Shown: positions 1-11,299, numbered from the stretch's first letter. The stretch: DNA of 64,000 nucleotides from Phocoena phocoena (GCF_963924675.1 NC_089231.1:70855691-70919690), one strand, 5' to 3'. Made by a program: numbers and translations. Notes: generated from the letters alone by a model not told the origin.

Positions 1-139
1 CCACTGATCTAGATACATCACCTGCTTCCATCCAGGATAGAAAGAGTCACCCTGGTCCCATACTTTCACCACTTCCTTCCAACCCACTGGGTTTATTGCA
101 TATAAACAGAAGCTGCATTAATGTAAAGGGGAAAGTTTG
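1..139. other. No recognisable feature
   Basis: I see no repeat, exon or regulatory signature in this left edge before the first MIR. Confidence 0.4.
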
Positions 140-303
140 AAGTTGAGACCTGAGTTCAAATTTGTCTTCCCACTGCTGTGTAACGGTTTGTAGCTTGCTG
201 TATCTCTCTGAACCTCAGTTTCCTCCTCTATAAAGGTGGGGGTGGGGTGGTGAGATGAATGCCATTGGGTGGTTAAGGAGATTAACTATTCTGATGTAGG
301 CAA
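140..303 (+). repeat. MIR SINE (degenerate)
   Basis: Reads in MIR order: an agttcaaatttg stretch matching the MIR region around its box B, then a conserved core ending in cctcagtttcctcctctataaa, then a purine-rich 3' part. MIRs are tRNA-derived SINEs that stopped moving early in mammalian evolution. Confidence 0.7.
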
Positions 304-309
304 ACAGTC

Positions 310-512
310 TTTAGGTCCTGGAATCAGACATATCTATTCCAGTTGTACACCTCACCACTAATAAGCTATGTGACTTTGGGCCAGTAATTTCCCTTGACCC
401 TCAGTTTCCTCATCTGTACAATGGAGATGTTTATAATAGATGCTTCCTCATAAAGCGCTTAATAAAGCACCAGGTACGTAATGAAGGGTCAATAAGTGGG
501 AGTTTTATGTAG
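310..512 (+). repeat. MIR SINE
   Basis: Near-complete MIR: ggaatcagacatatc, agctatgtgactttggg, cctcagtttcctcatctgtac, then the 3' part aagcgcttaataaagcaccagg. It directly follows another MIR in the same orientation. Confidence 0.85.
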
Positions 513-889
513 AACTGGAACACAGTAGGTGATCAAGAGCAGTTAGGGCCATCTCTCTATTCCACACGAGCCCCTGATCCTGAATCTGACTTACCTAATG
601 GACTTGCCCAGTAGGGACCAGATTTGCCTGTCCCTGTCAGACAGTGTGTCAGGGCTAATGGGATGCCCCCTCTCACGAGCTTCTGCCTCAGCCCCTGCTC
701 CCACCTCCCCCTGGATGTTCCAGTCTCAGCTTGCCTCTCATTTGAGGCTGGACACTCAACCGAAAACCAGGACCCTCGGTAAGAGATGAGTACCCTCTTA
801 TCCAAGCTTGAGGAGGGATTTATATTTAGCTATTTCCTCATTCTCCAGTCATCTGCAAATCATAATCATCTGCTGTCAGGACTGTCAAA
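513..889. other. No recognisable feature
   Basis: Unique-looking sequence. Short open frames on both strands over 557-805 have no recognisable protein similarity and no splice context, so I do not call a gene. Confidence 0.4.
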
Positions 890-1008
890 CTTGAGTCTAA
901 ATCCCATGTCACTTTGGTTACTTTTTGTGTTGCTTTGGGCAAGTGAATTCTGACTCTCACTTCATCTTGCCCGAGTCCCAGTTTCCTCCACTGTAAAATA
1001 GAGAGAAT
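890..1008 (+). repeat. MIR SINE fragment
   Basis: The string tgctttgggcaagtgaattctgac followed by cccagtttcctccactgtaaaat matches the MIR core in the plus orientation. Both ends are eroded. Confidence 0.65.
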
Positions 1009-1019
1009 AGATGTATAGG

Positions 1020-1290
1020 GATCTCAATGGTTTCTCTTCCTGGAATACTCTTTCCTTCCATGTGCATCTGTCAATTTCTTTCCATCTTCCAGACCCATCC
1101 TGGGTTCCACTTTATTCAGGAAGCCTATTCTAATTCCCTTTTTCCTCTGCTCACCTGTTGTATACTTTCCATGTTTGTTACAGCATGAAATCCCTATACC
1201 TCAGAACTCAGTATAATATTAAGCTGGGTATCATTAGTTCTGTACATTTCTGCTCCTATACCAGGTCATTAGTTTCTTAAGAATATTGCC
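1020..1290 (+). repeat. L2 LINE 3' fragment
   Basis: Matches the L2 3' region: tcctggaatactctttcc, then cttccagacccatcctgg, then aggaagcctattctaattcc. L2 is an ancient CR1-clade LINE. This piece is non-coding and well decayed. Confidence 0.7.
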
Positions 1291-1325
1291 TAGCAATTCC
1301 AACTCATCCATCTATCTTCCCATTT

Positions 1326-1375
1326 CTCCATCCATCCATCCATCCACCCCTCCATTCATTTATTCATTTGTTTGT
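1326..1375. repeat. Short (CCAT)n / (ATTC)n tract
   Basis: Tandem ccat units run into ccattcatttattcatttg. It lies just downstream of the L2 piece and may derive from the L2 tail. Confidence 0.6.
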
Positions 1376-1674
1376 TGATTAATTTTTAAAATGTATTCAT
1401 TCAAGAAATAATGTCATTATTTCTTGTGGCTAAAGATTGAAGCCATTTTGTTTGGGTGGGATCTTCTAGGGAGGGTTTTGGGTAGTGGGGATAATGAGCA
1501 TAGAAAATCCCTAGAGAGCATTTTTATTCAACGATAGAACAACAGAGAAGAACCTTGACAGAAAGAGAAATATGAAGAAAGGTCCAGCGAGGTATGAATG
1601 AAGCCAAGAATTGCTTCAGAGGATCATGGAAAAGGAGTTATATGAAAAGGTATTATCAAAAGTGTAAAGTGGCA
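1376..1674. other. No recognisable feature
   Basis: Mixed AT-rich sequence with no family I can name. Confidence 0.4.
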
Positions 1675-1872
1675 TACAGAGGTCAAATCATAGCTTTGAA
1701 ATCCAATTCAGCTGAGCTAACTTACTTAGATCCTTCTCTTCTGTGTGCTTTAATCATCCAGAAATGGCAATAAAATATGCCTTCTTAGGGTCATTATGAA
1801 AATTTAGACAATGTTAATGGTCTAGCAGTGCCTGACACATAGTAGGTACTTAATTAGTGATATTTTCCATTC
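1675..1872 (+). repeat. MIR SINE
   Basis: The 3' half is clear: gcagtgcctgacacatagtaggtacttaat is the MIR tail. The 5' half (aaatccaattcagctg) is poorer. Confidence 0.7.
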
Positions 1873-2669
1873 ACACCCCCATGATAGCCTCAACAATAAA
1901 TGCTTCCAATTAAAAGAGGACCAGAGTATCCTCTCTATGTGTACATCTCATTTTTCATTCTCACATATCCAAATGGTATGTGTTGTGGAAAAGGCAGTGT
2001 GGTGGGTTGGGTGATTTTTCCTTGCATGGTCTTGGCTGTCAAGGACTGACATCCCTGGTTCAGACTCTGTAGCGACTGTCATCTGACGTTACTGAAAGCC
2101 AGCTCCGAGTGAACTCCCACAGTGATGAGACTGGTACCTGTGCCCTTGGCATGCACCCTATCTGCAGCTGACGTGAGGGCTGGAATGTCAGAGCTGTCAA
2201 CCTAGCCTCTTATTCAAGCAGTGAACTCCCCGAAAATGGGGTGTGTGTATATAATTATCAGAGACATAGATCCTGACATTAAAACAAACTGTCTTGAATC
2301 CCCATCATCTCTAAGGATGGCAGCTGAAGAGGCAGATGACATGCCAGCTATGATTAGGGAAGGCATATAACTCAGCATGCTGGGGGATGCATACAGCAGA
2401 AAAATAGAGGAGGCATTTAATAGCACAGATTATGTTTTTAATTGCTTTAGCAAACGAACTGTTCTTGTGCTCTGGTAAAGTTGTTGGTGAAGCCACCCCC
2501 GGTGTTCCCAGGCTGCCTCTGAGTCACCACCAGAATGGGGGCTGGTCTTGGGAAGCCAGAGAGCTTCTAAGGCAGCACAACTGGGATTGCAAGCGATGTC
2601 TTCTTCCCAGGAAATCCTCTGCCTCATCCACCTATGGGGCATTCGGATCATTATCAGTGGTGTGGTCAC
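1873..2669. other. No recognisable feature
   Basis: About 800 bp without a repeat I can name. It holds short chance open frames near 2214-2780 on both strands, none with recognisable domains. Confidence 0.4.
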
Positions 2670-2755
2670 GAGCACCAGATGCTGGAGGCAGCCTAACTGG
2701 ACTTGAAGTTGATCTCCACTGTTTACTAACCGTGTGAACTTAGATAAGTCAACAG
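2670..2755 (+). repeat. MIR SINE, 5' half (split by LTR)
   Basis: Sequence ccagatgctggaggcagcc through ctaaccgtgtgaacttagataagtcaac is the MIR 5' half. Its 3' half resumes at 3225 after the LTR insertion. Confidence 0.7.
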
Positions 2756-3224
2756 TTATGTGCTGAATTGTGCTCCCCACCCCTGCCGATTTATATGCTG
2801 AATTACTAACCCTCAGTGCCTCAGAACATGACTTTATTTGGCAACAGGGTCACTGCAGATATAATTAAGATGAGGTCACGCTGGGGTAGAGTGGGCTCCT
2901 AATTCACCGTGACTGGTGTCCTTATCAAAAGGGCAAATTTGGACACAGACACCCACAGGGAGAACTCTGTGTGAAGATGAAGGCGGAGATCACAGTGATG
3001 CTTCTACAGCAAAGGAAGGCCAGAGACTGCCAGCAACCCACCCAAAGCTAGGGGACAGGCAGGGAACAGATTCTCCCTCACAGCCCCTGGAAGGAACCAA
3101 GCCTGCTGAACCTTCTCTTGGACTTCTAGCCTCCAGAACCATGAGACAACATTTCTGTTATTCTGTTAAACTAGTACCACCCAGTTTGTGGTACTTGGTT
3201 ATGGCAGCTCTAGGACATTAATAC
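2756..3224 (+). mobile_element. Solitary LTR, ERVL-MaLR type (MLT1-like)
   Basis: Begins gttatgtgctgaattgtg and ends tggcagctctaggacattaa, the typical outer parts of MaLR LTRs. Inside are ggtgtccttatcaaaagggc and cttctagcctccagaacc, in the expected order. Only the LTR is present, with no internal retroviral genes. It sits inside a MIR; the flanks tcaac and acaac fit a 5-bp target duplication with one change. MaLR elements are non-autonomous ERVL relatives and are long dead. Confidence 0.8.
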
Positions 3225-3350
3225 AACAACTTTACATCTCTGTGCCTCTGTTTTCTCATCTGTAAAGATAACAATAGTATCTAGACCTCATGGTGTTGCT
3301 GTGAGGATTAAATGCAATTTATGTCAAGCATGTTAAACCATGCCAAACTA
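3225..3350 (+). repeat. MIR SINE, 3' half
   Basis: Resumes with aactttacatctctgtgcctc, then ttttctcatctgtaaagat and tgttgctgtgaggattaaatg, continuing the MIR interrupted at 2755. Confidence 0.8.
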
Positions 3351-3461
3351 CATGACAAAGCTCTCAATTGCTGTAAGCTGTCAGTTTGATTATCGAAACC
3401 CTTTTGGAAGGGGGTGCTTTGAATGGGGATTAAGAGAGGAAAACCAACTTGGATCAGATCC

Positions 3462-3680
3462 TTAATGCTTACTGGGAGCCATTCTCGGTCCCTTATATAT
3501 TGTGTTTCCTTTGATAGTTACAGCAAGAAGGCATTTTAATCCCATTTTACTCACAAAAAAGGTGAGGCTCAAAGAGGTTAAGTGACATCTTACCCCAAGG
3601 TTACACAGGCTGTAAGTAGCAGATGAGAGATTTGAACCATGAGCCTCTGACTTGGGAGGCAGTAGCCACACCCTCTACTA
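3462..3680 (-). repeat. MIR SINE
   Basis: Reverse-oriented MIR: ttaatcccattttactcac, gtgaggctcaaagaggttaag, then gagatttgaaccatgagcctctgac. Confidence 0.8.
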
Positions 3681-3794
3681 ACTTAGTGCCTCCACTGGCA
3701 TTAACACTGAAGACATCATCTGTGCTCTTGGAATGGGGGGAAGCCAGCAGTGTCAGTAAGGGAACAAGTAGCACAAATTGTGAGAAGCTGGGTG

Positions 3795-4005
3795 GAGCAG
3801 ATTTGGGTTCAGAACTCAGGGCCATCACCCTCCAGCTATCTGACCAGGGACAAGTCACTTTCCCATCCTTGAGCCTTAATTTTACCATCTGTGGAAAGGG
3901 AACAATAATGACTACATTGAAGAAGTATGGTGAAGACTACATAGAGCAACTTAGGTGAAGCACCTGACATGTGATGGGCACTCAGTAAATCCTCATTGTT
4001 ATTAC
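3795..4005 (+). repeat. MIR SINE
   Basis: Nearly full MIR: gatttgggttcagaactcagg, tgaccagggacaagtcac, gagccttaattttaccatctg, and the tail gatgggcactcagtaaatcc. Confidence 0.8.
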
Positions 4006-4065
4006 AATTCTCACCAGGAGAGAATGCTTACATTATATATATCATGTGCCTGGATGTGGGTGGGT

Positions 4066-4145
4066 CTCTGCTTGATCATTTCATGGTCATCTCTCCGAGC
4101 CTCAGTTTCCTCATCTATAAGATGGGGTTATTAATCATCTTAATC
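4066..4145 (+). repeat. MIR SINE core fragment
   Basis: Only the core remains: ccgagcctcagtttcctcat and ctataagatggggttatta. Confidence 0.75.
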
Positions 4146-4299
4146 CTTTGAGGTGGTCCCTTGTGGTATTCCCCTTTAGCTGGTGGGTTCTGATTTTAAA
4201 GCCCTTGCTCATACAGAAATGGGAGGTTGGTGGCCTCCGTGACCCAGTTCTCTGCATCTACAATTTCTTTGAGTTGCCCTATATTTTTGTGTTCCAGTC

Positions 4300-4800
4300 T
4301 CATTCCAGTTACTATGGCTGCATAAAAAATTACCCCAGAACTCAGCAAAACCACCATTTATATGCTCATGGGTTCTGGGGGCTGGGAATTCAGACCAGGG
4401 CACAGCAGGGATGGTTCATCTCTGCTCTGTGATGCCTGGGGTCTCAGCTGGAAGACTTGAAGCCTGCGGCTGGAACTATCTTGAGTCTCATTTATTCCTG
4501 TGACAAGCGGTTGAAGCCGACTATTGGATGTAGGCTCACTTCTTCCCAGCATGGCCCCACTAGGTGGTCTCTCAGCATGGGCTGGTTTGGGCTCCCTCCT
4601 AGCAAGATGGCTGTGGTCTGAAGTGAAGATGGGGGCGGGAGGGGGAACTCCAGGAAAGAACCGTATCCTTTCTTATGATCTTGTCTTAGATATCCCATAG
4701 CTTTATTTCCATTACACCCTATTGATTGAAACTGTCACTAGTCCCTGAAGAGATTCCAGGGAGGAGACACAGACCCCCTTCTAAGCAGAAGGAGTGTCAG
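4300..4800 (-). mobile_element. Ancient LTR-like repeat (MLT1-type?), minus strand
   Basis: The start, ttccagttactatggctgcat followed by aaaaaattaccccagaactc, matches the end shared by several MaLR-type LTRs in reverse orientation. The rest, with ggttctgggggctgggaattc and agcatggccccactaggtgg, is compatible but decayed. The exact family is uncertain and no coding sequence is associated. Confidence 0.5.
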
Positions 4801-5414
4801 TCCCATTATAGGAAGAGTTTATGGGAATGTATCTATCTCCATCCTTGGAAAATACAACTTGCCAAGCTCTTTCATGGCTCTTAGGTAAAAATATATCATT
4901 AAAGGTCCCTAGAAAAGGCAATGTTCGGATAGCAATGGACAGAAACCATCGTACAGTTGTACAAGAGAATAATGCCCTCCTAGGACCAAAACCCCCATGC
5001 TCTATGATGGCAGGTTCCCCAAAGGAGTTACAAGAGACAAACGATAATACGACAGCCTCCCGGTGGCCCTAGCAGAGAGAATACTCTGGGTCCCCACTGG
5101 ACCCCTCACCCGTCCCTGCCTAAACCCACTGAGGTTTCACCCGTGGAGTCAGTGGACAGCTCTGAGCCACGTGCACTCCGGCTAACCCTGCAGGGGCTGA
5201 GGTTAGGAGCGCAGCCTTGGCACCAGGCTGGACAGAGAAGAGCATCTCTGGATTCTCAGCCACACCCTCCACCACTGTTGTGGGAACTTATACATCATGA
5301 GCCAGAAAACTCTAGCTGTCTCTGGAACAGAGGCTATATTGGGGAAACTTCCTGGAAAATCATCCAGAAACATATAGTCGTGTTTGTTTCCCTGGGGGCA
5401 GATCGCATTTTCAT
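4801..5414. other. No recognisable feature
   Basis: No named repeat. Chance open frames occur (for example 5143-5541, plus strand, 132 codons) but with no domain, signal peptide or splice support. Confidence 0.4.
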
Positions 5415-5775
5415 CATTCATTTAAACAACAACGTCGGCAATCGGTTGAGGGCGTCCTATGTGCCAGGTCATGGAAATAGTGTGGTGAACAAGCCTGGCT
5501 TCACGACCTCACAGTCAGGCAATGATGATTCAGTATCCTGAACGCTCTAATGGGGGAAACTGAGGTAGCTGTGGGTGTCCAGAGGAGGCCTCTGACTCAG
5601 TCTGGGGATCAAAGAAGGCTTCCTGGAGGTGGTGATGTCTAGGAAGAGTTTTGAAGTTAGTGGAGGAATTAGATAAACGAAGACAAGGTGGGGAAATGAG
5701 AATTCTAGGTAGAGGACCTTGCGTGTACAAGGTCCAGAAACTCAGGTGAGAGAGACGGTGCACCAGGGCACAGCT
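5415..5775 (-). repeat. L2 LINE fragment
   Basis: Reverse L2 3' end: gcgtcctatgtgccaggtc, gaaggcttcctggaggtgg, and ttctaggtagaggaccttg in the right order. Non-coding relic. Confidence 0.7.
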
Positions 5776-6207
5776 TTCAGCTCCCGGCAGGGGACAGAGT
5801 GAAGTTTTGATCTCACTCCTGCTGAGAGAATCCTGGCTGGTGGAGGTGGCGATGCTGACAGGTGGCAGCTCTCTCCTCCCTACAGGGGGCTGCAGCATCT
5901 CCCTTCAATGATAGAGGGCTGAGAGCTTCGGAAAGTCCCCAGCACTGGGCTGGTGGTGGGAGGGGGCTCAGAAAAGGATGGGGAGGAAACTGTCAGCTAG
6001 CAATGTGGCAGTCGGTTTGGAAAGGATGCGAGATTTTCTTGAGATGGTTGGCAAGAGATGGAACAGAAAGGGGAAACAGAGAGGCTGGAGTAGATGCAGC
6101 TGTAAGGAGGCTGAAGAGGAAACTGGCTGAGCGGAAGCTGGTCAGGGCAGAGTGGGGTGAGCACCGGGCATGGTGACTGAGCAGCCGGGGAGCGGTTACT
6201 AGATGGC
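5776..6207. other. No clear feature
   Basis: Purine-rich sequence; parts such as ggctggagtagatgcagctg could be more decayed minus-strand L2, but I cannot support it firmly. Confidence 0.35.
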
Positions 6208-6243
6208 GTGTACACACACACACACACACAGACACACACACAC
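6208..6243. repeat. (CA)n microsatellite
   Basis: Alternating tacacaca run with one interrupting gacaca. Likely length-polymorphic. Confidence 0.9.
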
Positions 6244-6812
6244 TTCTCATCAGTCATTTCAAATGCCCAGAGGACCCTTTGCTCAGAAAACTGATCTTTT
6301 TATACCAAGGGGGATGACCCCAGTTCTCAACACAACCAGATCAGGGGGAGATGCCTCAAGCAGCAAATAGAGAACAGGTCTGTACTGTTCTTGTTATTAA
6401 AAACAGGTAACATTTATAATGCATTTACGTTGTCCTGGGTGCTGTGGAAGTGACTTGGCCTTCTGCGGGCTCCTGGGTAGATGGCCAGGGATTGACTGGA
6501 GAAGATGTTGCCCACCCATCCCAAATCCAACACACGCTCCGTGAGGTTAGACCTGTGTCCTGACAGATCCCAGAAACTCCTGTTTCTCGTGGCCCAACAA
6601 GCCCGTTTACTTGGGGTTTTTATCTCCTTTCAATTGAACCTTCACAGTCTATGCCCGTCTTAGGAAAATCTCAGACACCTGGGCCTCTTCTAGTTCTCAG
6701 GCAAATGCAGCCCCATCCTTAGATCCATGGCCACACCTGGGAGGAGAAGGCAGTGGCCAGGTGACCCTGGGCAACCTCTCTACCCTCCTCTTTAGTGTTC
6801 CAGAACGTTTGT
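6244..6812. other. Mostly unrecognised
   Basis: A possible MIR scrap (aacatttataatgcatttacg, 6408-6430) is the only repeat-like signal. The rest shows nothing I can name. Confidence 0.35.
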
Positions 6813-6822
6813 CCCCTTACAT

Positions 6823-6939
6823 TTTTTTATTTTTTTGGCTGCACTGCACGGCATACAGAACTTCCCCGTCCAGGGATTGAACCCGTACCCCCTGCAGTGA
6901 AAGCTCAGAGCCTTAGCCACTGGACCACCAGGGAAGTCC
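6823..6939 (-). mobile_element. Short tRNA-derived CHR-type SINE
   Basis: Poly-T at the left and a reverse head (ccaccagggaagtcc) at the right. The box B equivalent is agggattgaacccg. Target duplication ccccttacat (6813-6822) and ccccttgcat (6940-6949) brackets it. At about 117 bp this is the short size class found in Cetartiodactyla. Confidence 0.9.
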
Positions 6940-6944
6940 CCCCT

Positions 6945-7095
6945 TGCATCCTTATAATACCCCTGTGAGGGCACGTCACCCCGTTATCAGACCCATTTCA
7001 CAGATGGGGCCACTGAGGCTCAGAAAGGTGCAAAATCACTTGAGCAGGGTTACACATATTAGTAAGTAGTGGAGGCTGGACATGGACCTGATGCT
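6945..7095 (-). repeat. MIR SINE
   Basis: Reverse MIR: acccatttcacagatgggg, cactgaggctcagaaagg, gggttacacatattagtaagt. The SINE at 6823 landed at its left part. Confidence 0.8.
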
Positions 7096-7589
7096 GTTTT
7101 CGTTTGTTTGTTTTTCATTTTCCTAGATCATCTTTACTTGAAGATTTTTTTGTTAATGCAAAACATTTTTATATTAAAACAAATGCAGATAATATTGAAT
7201 AGAACATAAAATTTACATTCCTTTTTGAGACAAAGAGCCGTCAAAGACATTTCAAGGTAAGCTACTCAGGAGCTTCAGGCTACATTCCTAAACCCCGGGG
7301 GAGGGAGGAGACCCTGCACGCCCGCTCTGATAGTGTGGGTGCTGCAGCTTTGATAGGGAAGTAGCAAATTTTTCTGAGAAAACAGCGAAGTAAGTGCTTA
7401 CCCGTCTGGCAACAACCCAGTGGATCCCCGACGGTTCTGAATCCACCGTCTCTGCCCTCCTCCAGTGCCCTAAACAACACAAGGTGATAAGGTTAAATCT
7501 GCGTGGGGATGGAGGACCCTGACGGTGCCTTCAGAAGGGAGCGAGAAGCCACCCATGACTTCAGAACGGACAGGACTGCGGGACTCGGT
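7096..7589. other. No recognisable feature
   Basis: An AT-rich part (7100-7260) is followed by mixed sequence with a few CpGs. No exon or repeat is supported. Confidence 0.4.
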
Positions 7590-7850
7590 CGTCAAGGCTG
7601 CGTAGGAGTTTGGTGAGGAAGGCATGGCTTTCGGAGACAAAACGGCACGTGCGAAGGTGTGGCGGCCCTGTGACAAGGTGAACGGGGGAGCTCGGTGTGG
7701 CTGGAGGGTGGGGTGCAGGGCAATAAGGTGAGGCGGGAGGGAGAGTCCAGGAGAGGAGTCAGGAACCCAACTTTAAAGGACCTGGATGCCACAATGAAGC
7801 ATTCGTGGGCACTGAGGACCCAGAGGAGACCAGGGAGGGCAGCGGTGGAT
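7590..7850 (-). repeat. L2 LINE fragment
   Basis: Decayed reverse L2: gaaggcatggctttcggag, acggcacgtgcgaaggtgtg, ctcggtgtggctggagggtg and ggacctggatgccacaatg keep the expected order of the L2 3' region. Confidence 0.6.
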
Positions 7851-7894
7851 CAGGGTGCGTCGCTGATGGGAGGTACGGCTGCTCAGCGGCTCAG

Positions 7895-8145
7895 AACCAG
7901 CTGGGGAGTCCGACCGCTGCCACAAACCCCAGGGCTGGGGCTTCCTAGCTGGTATCCTTGGGTAAATCATGTGCCGGGTCTAAGCTTTGCTGTCCTCAGC
8001 TGCGAAATGGGGAAGGTGGTGATTAAAAATACATAACTCAGAGTTACCGAGAGACGCAGAGGATATAATCCATGCCTAGCTTTCAGCGGGGTGTCTGGCA
8101 CATGGCAAGTGATCAGTTAATATCCACTGCCATTATTATTATTGA
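7895..8145 (+). repeat. MIR SINE
   Basis: Core tcctcagctgcgaaatggggaag and tail ggtgtctggcacatggcaag plus attattattattg match MIR end to end, though diverged. Confidence 0.75.
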
Positions 8146-8654
8146 AGGAAACCACTGGAGGTAGCATTCAAGTGGCATGAGCCCGTCGGGAGACAGAGGA
8201 TGGGGATTAAAGGGGCTGCAGCAGAAGTCCAGACCAGCAAGGCTGACACCTGGTTCAAGGATGCAGCTGTGCGGACGAAGCACAGAGTGCCGATTTGCGG
8301 GAAGACGGGTGAGCGTCATTTAAACAGAGGATTAAACAAACTAACACATATGGGACGGTTTTGTAAACCGTACACATTCCAGTATGATTTCAATTAGGGC
8401 TGTTTTCATCAACTTTATTTCTGGGCCCATCAGCTTTGGTTCTCTAGAGAGAAGCTGCCATTTAATTGTCCCAGATCAAATATTTAACAAACATAACACT
8501 GAATAAACCCAGCCTTGCCTAGTTAGCATGCTCCTGGTATTTTTAGTTGCCAAGTGCAACGCCGGAGATTTACCGCCTTGGCCGACGCAATTCTCCGCCT
8601 GAGACCGTTTATCTGTAATGGAGACTGTATACGCATTGTCATGGCCAAGAATAC
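8146..8654. other. No recognisable feature
   Basis: Unique-looking sequence. An ORF of about 65 codons at 8200-8397 has no recognisable features. Confidence 0.4.
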
Positions 8655-8850
8655 AGTACCTGGAGCCCGTCTGCATGGGTTTGAATCCCGGCTCTGCCCT
8701 TGGGCAAGTTAATCTCTGTGTGTCCTCAATGATAAAATGAAAAGAATCTTGGAATTAACGTATGGGGCTCTTGTAAAGATTCCCATTATGGCAGTCAGGG
8801 TCTGGGGTGTATTATAAATCGTTGTCATCACCATCATCAATGTCACTCTT
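8655..8850 (+). repeat. MIR SINE
   Basis: gtttgaatcccggctctgccc followed by ttgggcaagttaatctctgtg is a well-kept MIR 5' half. The 3' half is poor but ends in cattatggcag and a tcatcaccatcatc run. Confidence 0.8.
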
Positions 8851-9352
8851 CTCCAGATTTCTACTGTGCAAAAATATAGTTATTTTTCAGTAGAACATGT
8901 TAGGTATGTTAACTTGTAATGGTTTATTATTGTGATTTGTAAATGAATAAATGTTTTAAAAATGTGTCGGTGTTAATTTGTAATATGATGATTTTTATTG
9001 ATATGAAACACATATATACAAAAGCTCTTTGGGGATCTTCCAGCATTTTTAAGAGTGTCAACAGTCTTAAGACCAATATGTTTGAGAAACAAGAGAGAGA
9101 CTGGGCAGTTACAATTAACAGGCAGGGAAGCATTTGGCATCCCTCTTGGTTACCTGGGATTAGACTGCCCTGGGGTTTCTGGACCCCACTCCATAGTGAG
9201 GGCTGCCAACCCTGGCCAGATGAGGCTTCCATGACCGCAGCTGAGTGGGCCAGGTGTTGGGGAAGCAGGTCTGACCACTCCCCGGCCATCAGTGACTCCA
9301 AAACCACTGTGGGCTGACTGCCCTCCAGAAGCTGTAGCTTGAACTTCCCGGT
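8851..9352. other. No recognisable feature
   Basis: AT-rich from 8860 to 9060, then unique-looking. The open frames on both strands around 8930-9317 (about 125 codons each) mirror one another and show no domain. Confidence 0.4.
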
Positions 9353-9365
9353 TGCTACACCTCTT

Positions 9366-9753
9366 CTTTTTTTTTATAAATCATTTTCACAGTTGTTCCC
9401 CTTTTCTAAAATTAATTTATTAAATTATTTATTAAATAATTAATAAAGCCCACTGTGCGCAGGCTTTTCTCTAGTTGTGGCGAGCGGGGGCTCCTCTTCA
9501 TTGCAGTGTGCAAGCTTCTCGTTACGGTGGCTTCTCTTGCTGTGGAGCACAGGCTCTAGGTGCATGGGCTTCAGTAGTTGTGGCACGTGGGCTCAGTAGT
9601 TGTGGCTCGTGGGCTCTAGAGCACAGGCTCAGTAGTTGTGGCGCACGGGCTTAGTTGTTCCGCGGCATGTGGGATGTTCCCAGACCAGGGCTCAAACCCG
9701 AGTCTCCTGCATTGGCAGGCGGATTCTTAACCACTGCACCGCTAGGGAAGCCC
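9366..9753 (-). mobile_element. Long CHR-type SINE
   Basis: Reverse orientation, with the head ending in accgctagggaagccc and body repeats of gtagttgtggc. A perfect 13-bp target duplication, tgctacacctctt, lies at 9353-9365 and 9754-9766. The body keeps the tandem cacaactactga units that the compact form lacks, and its A-rich tail appears here as a T/A-rich left end. Confidence 0.95.
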
Positions 9754-9766
9754 TGCTACACCTCTT

Positions 9767-10064
9767 TATGGGCCATTAATCTCCTCTGTGTCAGGACGAA
9801 GTGCTTGGCTTGGGTGCACGTGCTTGTCCACTCCGGGAGTTGCTTTACTGTCTCTTTACTTTGAGACAGAGCACCCAAAGAGCACCATTCTACTAATTAA
9901 AGGGGCCTTTATTCTAGAGGTCTCTGGAGAGGGCACACATAGAATTATTATGCTGTAGACAGACAGGCTGAGCCCTTGTCCTAACAGGGTCATTTTTGGA
10001 AGAAGAGCAGGAACAAAATTTTTCCAAGTATGTACTTTGTGCAGGGCATGGTGTCCTGGTGTTT
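9767..10064. other. No recognisable feature
   Basis: No named repeat or exon. Confidence 0.4.
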
Positions 10065-10280
10065 TCAAGCATGGTCAAGAACACAGGCGTCAGAATCAGT
10101 TCTGGCATGTTGCATATTAGCTGTGTGACCTTGGGCAAGTTGCTGCACCTCTCTGGTCCTCAGTGTCTGCAGTGGTACGATGGATATAATCATCACACTG
10201 ACCCTTGTAAAAACTGCGGCAGGGATGGAGTAAAAATACCCCCCTGTGGGTGAAGAGTAAGCATCACTAATGAGTGCCTG
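10065..10280 (+). repeat. MIR SINE
   Basis: Strong match: gcatattagctgtgtgacc, ttgggcaagttgctgcacc, tctggtcctcagtgtctgc. Confidence 0.85.
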
Positions 10281-10299
10281 ATTCTATCACTGATTAAGA

Positions 10300-10470
10300 C
10301 TATCACTACTATGTTAATAAACATTCCCGACAACTCCACAAGTAAAGGAAGAGGAACCCAAGGCTCCGAGAGATGAAATTAGTGTCCAAGGTCACACAGC
10401 CATTAAATGGCAGAGCTGGGATTGGAACCCAGTTCCTAAGCAGAGTCCAGTGCATGGCTCTGGCTGGGGT
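10300..10470 (-). repeat. MIR SINE
   Basis: Strong reverse MIR: gaaattagtgtccaaggtc, acacagccattaaatggcag, agctgggattggaacccag. It forms a tail-to-tail pair with the MIR at 10065. Confidence 0.85.
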
Positions 10471-11299
10471 GGGGTGAGCTGAAGCCAGGAGCTAAGAGCA
10501 TCATCTGCTTGGTGATTCCTGCTGTTTCCAACTGAGATCTCATTTTCCCTTTCTTTCACCTTGAGGTGAGTTGTTATTATTTGATAGGAAACCCAACATG
10601 AAACACAGGATTTGTGTAATCATTTTGTTTCCACGTCTATTTCTCTGTCCCTGAAAGATGAGGAGGGGGTTTGCAGACATCTTTTTGACTAGAGCAGCAG
10701 TCCTGCTGGAGCTTTAAAATGATCCAGAAATATTTCAAATCATTAAATTTTTTTTTCTGAAGAATATCAATTGTAAGGACAAGGTTTTGTTTTTTTTTTT
10801 TTAAAAAAAACTATTTTGATTTGCACTGAATGAAGGGATGCTATTATAAGAAACCAGGTGGGGAAGGAAGGAGGGAGGGAGGAGTGTGGAAAAGGAGACC
10901 TGGAGAGACAGTGAATGAACATTTTCAAAATGGAGCTGCTGAATTAAGGCACCAGGAAAATGCCCCAATTACGGTATCAAATGGAGGAAAGAGAGACATG
11001 AAACTTACCTGGAAAATGAACAAGGTAGTGGAAAATTGAACACCTTCCAGATGAAGGGCTTCTACCTATTTGGAGAGAAAGAGCTGCCTTTATCTCCTTG
11101 ATATCTATCACTTGGGGAAGAGGGGAAAAACTCAGAGCCCAGTGACCACCATCGGTGTGGAGACCCATAACCCCCGTCTCCTGATTTGGGACACCCTGGG
11201 TGTCCAGTCTGTAAACTATGGGCTGGACTTCTGCCTGGGAAGTGAACAGATTCCCCTCGACCCCTCTAGAGAGGGTATGGTGAGCAGGTCTGATCAGAA
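10471..11299. other. Mostly unrecognised
   Basis: Contains a T/A homopolymer junction at 10788-10810 and a short ggaggga tract near 10865. Open frames at 10830-11312 have no recognisable domain. Confidence 0.4.

Noticed and set aside
2756..3224. Possible endogenous retrovirus with internal genes
   Set aside because: Only a single LTR is present and MIR resumes at once on both sides. No gag, pol or env is seen.
5143..5541. 132-codon open frame on the plus strand
   Set aside because: No domain, no conserved start context and partial overlap with a decayed L2.
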